Of a stretch of DNA of 64,000 nt, positions 53,643-64,000 are shown in pieces. The stretch comes from Streptomyces sp. TLI_235 (GTDB lineage Bacteria > Actinomycetota > Actinomycetes > Streptomycetales > Streptomycetaceae), in contig NSGV01000001.1 in the NCBI GenBank assembly GCA_002300355.1, positions 2,232,001-2,296,000 of the forward strand. The letters are read 5' to 3'. A program made the position numbers and the translations under genes. How positions within the stretch are numbered: the stretch's first letter is position 1; each line of letters opens with the position of its first letter. The notes under the pieces were generated by a model. It had not been told where the DNA came from. It was given only the letters and a program-made list of their open reading frames with translations, and made no database searches.

Positions 53643-54164
53643 TCAGACCGTTGTGACCTGGACGTTGTTGTTGACGACGGCCACCTTGTAGGCGGGCAGC
53701 GGCTTGGGGGCCGGGCCGGCCTCGACGGCGCCGTCGGAGATCGAGAACCGGCTGCCGTGGCACGGGCAGTCGATCTGCTTGTCCTTGATCTCGTCGACGA
53801 TGCAGCCGGCGTGGGTGCACTTGGCGCTGAAGGCCTTGTACTCGCCCGCGGCGGGCTGGGTGACGACGATCTTCTGCTCACGGAAGACCTTGCCGCCGCC
53901 GACCGGGATGTCCGCGGCCGGGCCGAGGTCGACCGGGGCGGCAGTCTGCGCCTGGGTGCTGCCGGAGCCGTCCGCGGACCCCGAGCCGGACGAGCCCGGG
54001 CCGGAGGAGGACGACGAGGAACAGCCGGAGACCGCGACGGCCCCGCCCGCGGCGAGCACGGCCGCGGCGCCGCAGAGCAGCGTGCGGCGGGAGGCGGCGG
54101 GGCCCTGGCCGGGCTCGGCGGTGACGGGCTCGGTGACGGGCGCGGTGACGGCGGGCTCGATCAT
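53643..54164 (-). CDS. Tat-exported Rieske [2Fe-2S] lipoprotein-like protein
   Basis: 173 residues. The Tat signal is [20 protein letters not shown], followed by AVAVSGC, a lipobox-like cysteine, and a Ser/Gly-rich spacer of about 25 residues. The Rieske domain has ligands in [13 protein letters not shown] and [15 protein letters not shown], plus the disulfide cysteines of a true Rieske fold. The partner is unknown; it may transfer electrons on the outer face of the membrane. ATG 54164. Lies between uvrA and uvrC, facing the same way as both. Confidence 0.9.
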   Translation of the reverse strand: MIEPAVTAPVTEPVTAEPGQGPAASRRTLLCGAAAVLAAGGAVAVSGCSSSSSSGPGSSGSGSADGSGSTQAQTAAPVDLGPAADIPVGGGKVFREQKIVVTQPAAGEYKAFSAKCTHAGCIVDEIKDKQIDCPCHGSRFSISDGAVEAGPAPKPLPAYKVAVVNNNVQVTTV

Positions 54165-54258
54165 GCGGGCGGCTCCTCGGACGCTGGTACGGGCGGACCG
54201 ACCGCAGTTTATGTCTCGAAGCCGAGCATGCCGGTCGGCCGAGCGGTACCGACACACC

Positions 54259-54289
54259 ACCTCCCCGGCCGGCCCGGGGCCGGGGAGGT
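54259..54289 (-). terminator. hairpin terminator after uvrA
   Basis: Perfect 12-bp stem (54259-54270 with 54278-54289), 19 bases beyond the uvrA stop. Confidence 0.7.
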
Positions 54290-54308
54290 TCGGTGAGCGT
54301 GCGCCTCG

Positions 54309-57275
<2,967 letters not shown>

Positions 57276-57709
57276 TGCTTCTGGCGCCTTTCTCCGGGGA
57301 GGTGGGCTTCGGGGGCTTGAGGGCCGGCCTCGGACGGTTCCGGGGCGGCTTCGGGGCGGCTTCGGGGCTACGACAGGCGAATCGGTGCGTCCTCGGATCC
57401 ACCGCGGCCCGGCCCCTGGCGGCACACGGCCGCGTCGGCGGCGACCGCAAGCATGCCCCAGGGAAGGCAACCAGCGGGATGGGCGATTTCTTCCGACTCG
57501 GGACTGCCAGCCTATAGCTCAGGCGTTCGAATATCGAGCTTGTCCAGTGGAGACCACCCGAATGAGTGACGCGGTCCCGACACGTTGATCATCAGGACGG
57601 GAGAAGCGGCAGCTCGGCGCCCTCGCCGGGCGATAGCGTCGCCGTGACAACGACCGGCGGCCCCCGCGGGAAACGCCGGTCCGCACCACGGCCCACCCGG
57701 GAGACCGCC
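57276..57709. other. uvrA / maleylpyruvate-isomerase-like divergent spacer with short tandem repeat
   Basis: 434 bases. An 11-bp unit CGGGGCGGCTT occurs about 2.5 times in tandem (57341 to about 57368). On the minus strand TATAGGCT (57509-57516) is a -10 candidate for uvrA, which would give a leader near 230 bases. On the plus strand TAGCGT near 57634 precedes an in-frame GTG (about 57643) by four bases, an alternative start for the next gene. GTTCGA near 57525 is only half of a LexA site. Confidence 0.4.
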
Positions 57710-58534
57710 ATGACCGACCCCGCGCCCACCGGCACCCCCACCGTCATCCCGTCCGGCGTCACGTCCGAGGAGGCCGCCGCCAGGGCCGCCGAGAGCCTCA
57801 AGGCGGTCGCCGGGGCCACCGAGCACCTGCTGCGCACCGTCGCCGAGCTCGATCCGGAGGCCGTCGCCGGGCCCTCCGCACTGCCCGGCTGGACCCGCGG
57901 CCACGCGCTGGCCCACCTGGCGCGCAACGCCGACTCGCTGGTCAACCTGCTGGAGACCGCCCGCACCGGGGTCGACATCCCGCAGTACGCGAGCCCGGAG
58001 GCCCGCGAGCAGGGCATCCGGGACGGCGCCGGCCGCCCGCTCGACGAGCAGCTCGCCGACCTGCGGCACACCGCCGAGCGGCTCGCCCGCACCGCCGAGA
58101 GCCTGCCGGGCGCCGCCTGGACGGTGTCGCTGCGGCACCGCACCGGCTACGTCTTCCCCGCGTACGAGGTGCCGTGGAAGCGGCTGATGGAGGTCGAGTA
58201 CCACCACGTCGACCTGGACGCCGGGTACACCCCCGCACACTGGCCGGAGGCCTTCGCGGGCGCCGAACTGGCCCGGCTCGCCGCCCGGCTGGACGGCGCC
58301 GAGGGCCTGCCCGCCGTCGTGCTCACCGCCGAGGACACCGGCGCCCGGGTGCGGCTCGGCGAGCCGGCCGACCCCGGGACGGCCGGCCCCGAGCTGGCCG
58401 TGGAGGGGCCCGTCCGGGCGCTCACGGCCTGGCTCTCCGGCCGCTCCGACGGCGACTGCCTGCAGGTGCACCGGGCCGGCGTGCTCCTGCCCGACCCGCG
58501 CACCGCGCTGCCCCCGCTTCCGCCGCTGAACTGA
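57710..58534 (+). CDS. maleylpyruvate isomerase family mycothiol-dependent enzyme (DinB-like)
   Basis: 274 residues of the DinB/MDMPI superfamily. The N-terminal four-helix bundle is VAGATEHLLRTVAELDPEAV, with GWTRGHALAHLARNADSLVN carrying the first metal-ligand His, then MEVEYHHVDLDAGYTPAHWP with the second His pair. The C-terminal MDMPI_C-like domain is PAVVLTAEDTGARVRLG onward. The true substrate is uncertain: many actinobacterial paralogues are uncharacterised mycothiol transferases. ATG 57710 chosen for GGGAG five bases before; an in-frame GTG about 67 bases upstream is possible. Confidence 0.87.
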   Translation: MTDPAPTGTPTVIPSGVTSEEAAARAAESLKAVAGATEHLLRTVAELDPEAVAGPSALPGWTRGHALAHLARNADSLVNLLETARTGVDIPQYASPEAREQGIRDGAGRPLDEQLADLRHTAERLARTAESLPGAAWTVSLRHRTGYVFPAYEVPWKRLMEVEYHHVDLDAGYTPAHWPEAFAGAELARLAARLDGAEGLPAVVLTAEDTGARVRLGEPADPGTAGPELAVEGPVRALTAWLSGRSDGDCLQVHRAGVLLPDPRTALPPLPPLN

Positions 58535-58618
58535 ACAGGCGATGATGCAGGTGACGGACTTTCAGCCGGCACCCGGCCCCGCCGCGGTGTCCGGCCACGA
58601 CGACCGAGGAGCAGTGCG

Positions 58619-59272
58619 ATGACCTACCACGGAGCGGTCAAGGTCGGCGGCCCGCCGGACGTACGGGAGCTCGCCCACCTGATCGTCACCAAGGTGGCGG
58701 TCGGCCCGTACGACAACAACGCCTATCTACTGCGCTGCCGCGCCACCGACGAGCAGCTGCTGATCGACGCGGCCGCCGACGCCCCCACCCTGATGGAGAC
58801 CGTCGGCGACCGTCTGGCCACGGTCGTCACCACCCACCGGCACCACGACCACTGGGCGGCGCTGGCCGAGGTGGTGGCCGCCACCGGCGCCCGGACGGCG
58901 GCCGGCCGGATCGACGCCGAGGCCGTCGACGTCCCCACCGAGCTGCTGCTCGACGACGGCGACGTGCTGCGGGTCGGCCAGGTCGAGCTCACCGTCCGCA
59001 CGCTGGTCGGCCACACCCCCGGCGCGATCGTGCTGATCTACGACGACCCGCAGGGCCACCCGCACGTGTTCACCGGCGACTGCCTCTTCCCCGGCGGCGT
59101 CGGCAACACCTGGAAGAACCCGGAGGCCTTCGCCAGCCTCTTCCGCGACGTCAACGAGAAGATCTTCGACGTGCTGCCGGACGAGGCCTGGGTGTACCCC
59201 GGCCACGGCAACGACACCACGCTCGGCGCCGAGCGCCCGCACCTCGACGAGTGGCGCGAGCGCGGCTGGTGA
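58619..59272 (+). CDS. MBL-fold metallo-hydrolase (glyoxalase II-like)
   Basis: 217 residues. Zinc motif THRHHDHWAAL (H-x-H-x-D-H), GHTPGAIVLIY with the third-site His, FTGDCLFPGGVGNTW with the bridging Asp, and the final His in WVYPGHGNDTTLG. Short relative to classical glyoxalase II, so hydroxyacylglutathione activity is unlikely; a mycothiol thioester or similar substrate is possible given the preceding gene. ATG 58619 follows GAGGAGCAGTGCG. It probably shares a transcript with its neighbours. Confidence 0.9.
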   Translation: MTYHGAVKVGGPPDVRELAHLIVTKVAVGPYDNNAYLLRCRATDEQLLIDAAADAPTLMETVGDRLATVVTTHRHHDHWAALAEVVAATGARTAAGRIDAEAVDVPTELLLDDGDVLRVGQVELTVRTLVGHTPGAIVLIYDDPQGHPHVFTGDCLFPGGVGNTWKNPEAFASLFRDVNEKIFDVLPDEAWVYPGHGNDTTLGAERPHLDEWRERGW

Positions 59273-59290
59273 TCGGCCGGTGAGCCGCCG

Positions 59291-59890
59291 ATGAGTGACG
59301 GTGCGCGGCCGGGCCGCGCGGTCGAGGCCGAGCTGAAGGCCGTGGTCCGCGACCCGGCCGCCGTCCGGGCCCGGCTGGACGCGCTGGCCGGCCCCGGCCG
59401 GGCCGAGGTGTACCGGGACACCTACTACGACCTGGCGGACGGCCCGCTGGCCCGCGGCGACCGCGAGCTGCGGCTGCGCACCGTCGACGGCCCGGCCGGC
59501 ACCCGCACCCTGCTGACGTACAAGGACGCCCGCGTCGACCCGGTCTCCGGCGCCAAGCCGGAGGCCGAGACCGCCGTCGCCGACCCCGTCGCGGCCGCCG
59601 CCGTGCTGCACGGGCTCGGCTACCGGCCGGTGCTGGCCTTCGAGAAGCACTGCCGCAACCACGCCCTGCGCCGGGCCGGCCGGGAGCTGCTGGCCACCCT
59701 GGTCGAGGTCCCGGAGCTCGCCGGGGTCTTCCTGGAGGTGGAGACGGTCTGCGGCGAGGAGGACCTGGCGGGGGCGCTGGCGGCCGTCCGCGCCGTGCTG
59801 GCCGAGCTCGGCGTGCCGCCGGCGGACCTCACCGACGAGGCGTACACCGACGCGGTGGCCGCCGCGCGCCGACGCAGCGGCGGGGTGTGA
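59291..59890 (+). CDS. CYTH domain protein (class IV adenylate cyclase / ThTPase fold)
   Basis: 199 residues. The EAELK signature (E-x-E-x-K) near residue 13, YRDTYYDLADG, GDRELRLRTVDG, LLTYKDARVD and LEVETVCGEEDL match the triphosphate-tunnel metalloenzyme fold. It could be a class IV adenylate cyclase, a thiamine triphosphatase or an inorganic triphosphatase; the sequence does not decide. ATG 59291 is 18 bases after the MBL gene, same strand. Confidence 0.85.
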   Translation: MSDGARPGRAVEAELKAVVRDPAAVRARLDALAGPGRAEVYRDTYYDLADGPLARGDRELRLRTVDGPAGTRTLLTYKDARVDPVSGAKPEAETAVADPVAAAAVLHGLGYRPVLAFEKHCRNHALRRAGRELLATLVEVPELAGVFLEVETVCGEEDLAGALAAVRAVLAELGVPPADLTDEAYTDAVAAARRRSGGV

Positions 59891-59933
59891 CCGGTCCCCG
59901 CGGTCGCACCCCGCCGCTGCGGGATCGGGTGGG

Positions 59934-60923
59934 TCAGACGTCCGCGCCGTCGCGCTCGTCCGCCGCTTCCAGCGCCGCGCGCTCCTGGCGGCGCGAGGCG
60001 ATCAGGCTGGTGACGGTGGTGACGGCGAGGACCACCACGATGAAGCCCAGCGAGGCGGCGATGCTGATCTCCGGCACGTGCACGCCGCTCTCGTGCAGCG
60101 CGTGCAGCACGAGCTTCACGCCGATGAAGCCGAGGATCACCGACAGGCCGTAGGCGAGGTGGACCAGCTTCTTCAGCAGGCCGCCGATCAGGAAGTACAG
60201 CTGGCGCAGACCCATCAGCGCGAACGCGTTCGCGGTGAAGACGATGTACGGGTCCTGGGTCAGGCCGAAGATCGCCGGGATGGAGTCCAGCGCGAACAGC
60301 ACGTCGGTGGTGCCGATCGCCAGCATGACGATCAGCATCGGCGTCATCAGCCGGCGGCCGTTCTCCACGATGAAGAGCTTGGTGCCGTGGTACTTGTCGG
60401 TCGCCGGGAAGCGCCGCTCGATCGACTTGAGCAGGCGGTTCTCCTCGAACTCCTCCTCCTCGTCGGAGCGGGCGTCCTGGATGAGCTTCCAGGCCGTCCA
60501 GATGAGGAAGGCGCCGAAGATGTAGAACACCCACGAGAAGGTGGAGACCAGGGCCGCGCCGCCGGCGATGAAGACCGCCCGCAGCACCAGCGCGATGATC
60601 ACGCCGAACATCAGCACGCGCTGCTGGTAGATCCGCGGCACGGCGAACTTGCCCATGATCAGGATGAAGACGAAGAGGTTGTCGACGCTCAGCGACTTCT
60701 CGGTGATGTAGCCGGCGAAGAACTCGCTCGCCGGCTGCGATCCGTACTGCTTCCACAGGAAGGCGCCGAAGCCGATCGCCAGGATGATCCAGACGGTCGT
60801 CCAGATCCCGGCCTCCTTGATCGAGACCTCGTGCGGTTTGCGGCCGCCGATGAAGAAGTCGGCCATGATCAGGGCGATCAGCACCCCGATCGTGCCGATC
60901 CACAGGCTCAGGGAAACGTCCAC
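59934..60923 (-). CDS. TerC family integral membrane protein
   Basis: 329 residues, about nine membrane helices. Family motifs: FFAGYITEKSLSVDNLFVFI with the conserved Glu and Asp for metal transport, and IGTTDVLFALDSIPAIFG with a second Asp pair. The cytoplasmic loop SDEEEEFEENRLL is acidic. Known: TerC/Alx-family proteins export Mn2+ and are often controlled by the yybP-ykoY riboswitch, which appears to be present here. GTG 60923 with GGAGGAG five bases upstream. Convergent with the CYTH gene. Confidence 0.93.
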   Translation of the reverse strand: MDVSLSLWIGTIGVLIALIMADFFIGGRKPHEVSIKEAGIWTTVWIILAIGFGAFLWKQYGSQPASEFFAGYITEKSLSVDNLFVFILIMGKFAVPRIYQQRVLMFGVIIALVLRAVFIAGGAALVSTFSWVFYIFGAFLIWTAWKLIQDARSDEEEEFEENRLLKSIERRFPATDKYHGTKLFIVENGRRLMTPMLIVMLAIGTTDVLFALDSIPAIFGLTQDPYIVFTANAFALMGLRQLYFLIGGLLKKLVHLAYGLSVILGFIGVKLVLHALHESGVHVPEISIAASLGFIVVVLAVTTVTSLIASRRQERAALEAADERDGADV

Positions 60924-60960
60924 GTCTGCTCCTCCGGCAGGTAGGCGAACAGGCATCGTC

Positions 60961-61077
60961 ACTGCCGGAGGTCTCCTCCACCCTGCGGCTCACCGAAGGA
61001 GCACGCGGGCCGGCACCCCGGGACACCCGATGGGCGGGTGTCCGTGATGACGGGGCTGCCGCTGGGGAGTACTCCCC
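60961..61077 (-). ncRNA. yybP-ykoY (Mn2+) riboswitch-like leader of terC
   Basis: In the 5' leader of terC, read on the minus strand: CGGAGGGGAGTAC opens the element, CCCGTCATCACGG follows, and GGAGACCTCCGG closes it. The outer CGGAGG/CCTCCG bases pair as stem P1, flanking GGGGAGTA and GAGACC, the conserved parts I associate with the yybP-ykoY class. Internal GGGTGTCC/GGACACCC forms another stem. Known: this riboswitch senses Mn2+ and precedes terC-type genes. Confidence 0.65.
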
Positions 61078-61091
61078 TCCGCTCTACGCCG

Positions 61092-61121
61092 AGGCTAACA
61101 GAATCCCCAAGACAAGGTAAA
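61092..61121 (-). promoter_or_regulatory. candidate terC promoter upstream of the riboswitch
   Basis: On the minus strand TTTACC (61121-61116) and TAGCCT (61097-61092) are 18 bases apart. Transcription would start near 61085, just before the aptamer, giving a leader of about 160 bases. Confidence 0.5.
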
Positions 61122-61131
61122 GAAGGTAAAG
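61114..61131. repeat. tandem 9-bp direct repeat overlapping the terC -35
   Basis: AAGGTAAAG occurs twice in immediate succession (61114-61122, 61123-61131). A 9-base phase places both copies on nearly the same DNA face, and one copy contains the candidate -35. Confidence 0.7.
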
Positions 61132-61194
61132 AAACGTCAGGTGCCGGGGCGACCGGGGGTGCTCAACGGGTGCGCCTGGGGTGCGCCACCGGGC

Positions 61195-61776
61195 TCAGAG
61201 GAAGGGCTCGATCGCCGGCAGCATGTCCTGGAAGGTCCTGGCCCGGGCCGGTGCGCCGATCGCCTGCATCGCCCAGCCGCCCTCCGGCTCGCGGTAGACC
61301 TTGGCCATGATCTGCCCGGTGTGCCGGCCGCCGGCCGCCAGCTCGTAGCGGGCCAGTTCCTGGCCGGTGGACTCGTCGACCAGCCGGCAGTGCGCGTCCT
61401 GCACCTCGGCGAAGCTCTGGCCGGTGTACGAGCTGACGGTGAACACGATCTGGGTGATGTGCGCCGGCACCCGCAGCAGGTCGACCAGGATCACCTCGTC
61501 GTCGCCGCCGCGGCCGGCCCCGCCGGTCACGTTGTCCCCGGTGTGCTGCACCGAGCCGTCATTGCTCGCCAGGTGCTGGAAGAACACCACGTCGGAGGGG
61601 GTGCGCTCGGCGTACAGCAGGGCCGAGGCGTCCAGGTCGACCTGGCGGCTGCGGCTGCCGAACAGCCCCTTGCGGACGGCGGCCCGCCAGCCGAGGCCCA
61701 TCCGCACGACCGTCAGCGACTCCCCCGAGCTCTTCTGCAGGCTGACGCTCTGCCCCTTGGCCAGATTCACCGACAC
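61195..61776 (-). CDS. TerD family protein, single domain
   Basis: 193 residues. Canonical start MSVNLAKGQSVSLQKSSGES, then VVRMGLGWRA, VDLDASALLYAERTPSDVVF, GGDDEVILVDLLRVPAHIT and the C-terminal LARYELAAGGRHTGQIMAKV. The acidic residues that bind calcium are present. GTG 61776 with AGGGAAG upstream. It lies upstream of terC on the same strand, with the terC promoter and riboswitch between, so the two are probably separately transcribed. Confidence 0.93.
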   Translation of the reverse strand: MSVNLAKGQSVSLQKSSGESLTVVRMGLGWRAAVRKGLFGSRSRQVDLDASALLYAERTPSDVVFFQHLASNDGSVQHTGDNVTGGAGRGGDDEVILVDLLRVPAHITQIVFTVSSYTGQSFAEVQDAHCRLVDESTGQELARYELAAGGRHTGQIMAKVYREPEGGWAMQAIGAPARARTFQDMLPAIEPFL

Positions 61777-61932
61777 GGTGCTTCCCTCTCTCTCCTCAGC
61801 CCGGCGGGAGCGGTCCCACCGCGCTCCGACGGAACACCCCGTTGCCGTCCCCCGGCTGAGGCCCCCAGTGCCCTGCGGCCGCACCGCCGCCGCCCGGCCG
61901 CATGTCCTGCGGCCGGATTCGAACGACGAACG

Positions 61933-61965
61933 GTGCCCGCAGGCCAGCCTAGGGCCTGCGGGCAC
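61933..61965 (-). terminator. hairpin terminator after uvrB
   Basis: Perfect 13-bp stem (61933-61945 with 61953-61965), 7-base loop, 48 bases past the uvrB stop. A shorter GCTCCC/GGGAGC hairpin lies at about 61979-61993. Confidence 0.75.
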
Positions 61966-62013
61966 ACGTCATGCAGGCCGCTCCCGATGGGAGCGCACCC
62001 GGCCGGGCCGGGC

Positions 62014-64000
62014 TCAGGCCATTCCGGCCTCGCGCATCTGCCGGAGCTCCTTCTTCAGCTCGCCGACCTCGTCGCGCAGCCGCGCCGCCACCTCGAACTG
62101 CAGCTCGGCGGCGGCCGCGTGCATCCGGTCGGTGAGGTCCTGGATGAGCTGGGCCAGCTCGGCCGCGGGCAGGCTCTTGGCCGGCTTGCGGTCGGCCCCG
62201 AGCGCCGGCACCGGTGTGCGGGTCTTGCCACCCGACCCCCGGTAGCCGGTGGAGAGCAGCTCCTCGGTGTCCACGTCCTCCCGGGCCAGGGTGTCCAGGA
62301 TGTCGCCGATCTTCTTGCGCAGCGGCTGCGGGTCGATGCCGTTCGCCTCGTTGTACGCCTGCTGCACCACCCGGCGGCGGTTGGTCTCCTCGATCGCCAG
62401 CTCCATCGCCGGGGTGATCCGGTCCGCGTACATGTGGACCTGGCCGGAGACGTTGCGCGCCGCACGGCCGATCGTCTGGATCAGCGAGGTGCCCGACCGC
62501 AGGAAGCCCTCCTTGTCCGCGTCGAGGATCGCCACCAGCGACACCTCGGGCAGGTCGAGGCCCTCGCGGAGCAGGTTGATGCCGACCAGCACGTCGTACT
62601 CGCCGGCCCGCAGCTCGCGCAGCAGCTCGACCCGGCGCAGCGTGTCGATGTCGCTGTGCAGGTACCGGACCCGGATGTCCAGGCCGAGCATGTAGTCGGT
62701 GAGATCCTCCGCCATCTTCTTGGTGAGGGTGGTGACCAGGACGCGCTCGTTCCGCTCGACCCGGGTGCGGACCTCGTGCACCAGGTCGTCGATCTGGCCC
62801 TCGGTCGGCTTGACGATCACCTCGGGGTCGATCAGGCCGGTCGGGCGGATGATCTGCTCGACGGCGCCGTCACCGCGGGACAGCTCGTACTTGCCGGGGG
62901 TCGCCGACAGGTACACCGTCTGCCCGACCCGCCCCAGGAACTCCTCCCACTTCAACGGGCGGTTGTCCATCGCGGACGGCAGCCGGAAGCCGTGGTCGAC
63001 CAAGGTCCGCTTGCGGGAGGCGTCGCCCTCGTACATCGCGCCGATCTGCGGCACCGTCACGTGCGACTCGTCGATGACCAGGAGGAAGTCCTCCGGGAAG
63101 TAGTCGAGCAGGGTGTTCGGCGCGGTGCCGGGCTCGCGGCCGTCGAAGTGCATCGAGTAGTTCTCCACGCCGGAGCAGGTGCCGATCTGGCGGAGCATCT
63201 CGATGTCGTAGGTGGTGCGCATGCGCAGCCGCTGGGCCTCCAGCAGCTTGCCCTGCTTCTCCAGCACCGCGAGGCGCTCGCCGAGCTCCTTCTCGATGTC
63301 GTTGACGGCGCGCTCCATGCGCTCCGGGCCGGCCACGTAGTGCGAGGCCGGGAAGACGTAGATCGAGTCGTCCTGGCTGATGATCTCGCCGGTCAGCGGG
63401 TGCAGCGTGTACAGCGCCTCGATCTCGTCGCCGAACATCTCGATCCGGACGGCGAGCTCCTCGTACACCGGGAAGATCTCGATGGTGTCGCCGCGGACGC
63501 GGAAGGTGCCGCGGCTGAAGGCGACGTCGTTGCGGGTGTACTGGATGTCGACGAAGCGGCGCAGCAGCGCGTCGCGGTCGATCTCCTCGCCGACCTTGAG
63601 CGGGACCATCCGGTCCACGTACTCCTGCGGGGTGCCGAGACCGTAGATGCAGGAGACCGAGGCGACCACGATCACGTCGCGGCGGGTGAGCAGCGAGTTG
63701 GTCGCGGAGTGACGCAGCCGCTCGACCTCCTCGTTGATCGAGGAGTCCTTCTCGATGTAGGTGTCCGTCTGCGGGACGTACGCCTCGGGCTGGTAGTAGT
63801 CGTAGTACGAGACGAAGTACTCGACCGCGTTGTTGGGCAGCAGCTCGCGGAACTCGTTGGCGAGCTGGGCGGCCAGCGTCTTGTTCGGCGCCATCACCAG
63901 GGTGGGGCGCTGGAGCTTCTCGATCATCCACGCGGTCGTCGCGGACTTGCCGGTGCCGGTGGCGCCGAGCAGGACGACGTCCTTCTCGCCCGCCCGGATC
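62014..64000 (-). CDS. uvrB: excinuclease ABC subunit B (partial, N-terminus beyond right edge)
   Basis: About 661 C-terminal residues are present of about 700-715 expected. Walker [12 protein letters not shown] is at the right edge, followed by [20 protein letters not shown], the beta-hairpin [60 protein letters not shown] and the C-terminal UVR domain [20 protein letters not shown]. No internal disruption. Working partner of uvrA (54309) and uvrC (51493). Confidence 0.97.
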   Translation of the reverse strand, partial: IRAGEKDVVLLGATGTGKSATTAWMIEKLQRPTLVMAPNKTLAAQLANEFRELLPNNAVEYFVSYYDYYQPEAYVPQTDTYIEKDSSINEEVERLRHSATNSLLTRRDVIVVASVSCIYGLGTPQEYVDRMVPLKVGEEIDRDALLRRFVDIQYTRNDVAFSRGTFRVRGDTIEIFPVYEELAVRIEMFGDEIEALYTLHPLTGEIISQDDSIYVFPASHYVAGPERMERAVNDIEKELGERLAVLEKQGKLLEAQRLRMRTTYDIEMLRQIGTCSGVENYSMHFDGREPGTAPNTLLDYFPEDFLLVIDESHVTVPQIGAMYEGDASRKRTLVDHGFRLPSAMDNRPLKWEEFLGRVGQTVYLSATPGKYELSRGDGAVEQIIRPTGLIDPEVIVKPTEGQIDDLVHEVRTRVERNERVLVTTLTKKMAEDLTDYMLGLDIRVRYLHSDIDTLRRVELLRELRAGEYDVLVGINLLREGLDLPEVSLVAILDADKEGFLRSGTSLIQTIGRAARNVSGQVHMYADRITPAMELAIEETNRRRVVQQAYNEANGIDPQPLRKKIGDILDTLAREDVDTEELLSTGYRGSGGKTRTPVPALGADRKPAKSLPAAELAQLIQDLTDRMHAAAAELQFEVAARLRDEVGELKKELRQMREAGMA

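Noticed and set aside
57509-57530. LexA (SOS) box upstream of uvrA
   Set aside because: GTTCGA is present but the TCGAAC half at the required spacing is missing.

Overview
The window is high-GC actinobacterial chromosome, almost certainly a streptomycete (Streptomyces or Kitasatospora type). The evidence is the strong G/C bias at third codon positions, many GTG starts, whiA and rbpA, a divergent suf operon with a SufR regulator, an LAXTG sortase signal, and a dispersed intergenic inverted repeat that I recognise from Streptomyces genomes. It is mostly conserved core chromosome with one accessory-looking block. I see no rRNA, tRNA, insertion sequence, prophage or CRISPR array.

Layout. 1-13 kb: 3' part of aminopeptidase N (its start is inside the window), a two-domain TerD protein, the proline catabolism pair pruA/proline dehydrogenase with a divergent PucR regulator, a Tat-exported PhoX-type phosphatase with a PHO-box-like element, a hypothetical protein, a VOC protein and a frameshifted conserved gene. 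13-24.3 kb: an MFS transporter overlapping a DUF4389 membrane protein tail to tail, then sufR-sufB-sufD-Rieske-sufC-sufS-sufU-sufT on the minus strand, and a divergent ABC-2 type transporter. The sufR/ABC spacer holds a CAAC-N6-GTTG SufR operator and a perfect 15-bp iron box.

24.3-31.9 kb is the accessory-looking block: a decayed LAXTG cell-wall protein, a GH26-like lipoprotein and a mat-like exopolysaccharide operon (small membrane protein, NodB deacetylase-GT2 fusion, acyltransferase). It interrupts a suf-ABC transporter-ctaA-ctaB-tkt order that I recall from other actinobacteria. 31.9-44.1 kb: ctaA, three small-to-medium genes, ctaB, and the pentose-phosphate operon tkt-tal-zwf-opcA-pgl.

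44.1-53.6 kb, minus strand: rbpA, secG, the glycolytic genes tpiA-pgk-gap, then whiA-yvcK-rapZ-uvrC. 53.6-64 kb: a Tat Rieske lipoprotein, uvrA, a DinB/maleylpyruvate-isomerase-like protein, an MBL-fold hydrolase, a CYTH protein, TerC behind a probable yybP-ykoY (Mn2+) riboswitch leader, a single-domain TerD and the 3' part of uvrB (its start lies beyond the right edge).

Themes: central carbon flux (glycolysis, pentose phosphate, proline), Fe-S and haem A assembly under iron and Fe-S sensing, nucleotide excision repair (uvrA, uvrB and uvrC all present), and a surface polysaccharide module. The main novelty candidates are regulatory sites, a predicted 13-codon leader ORF coupled to pucR, two disrupted genes and the inserted mat-like block.
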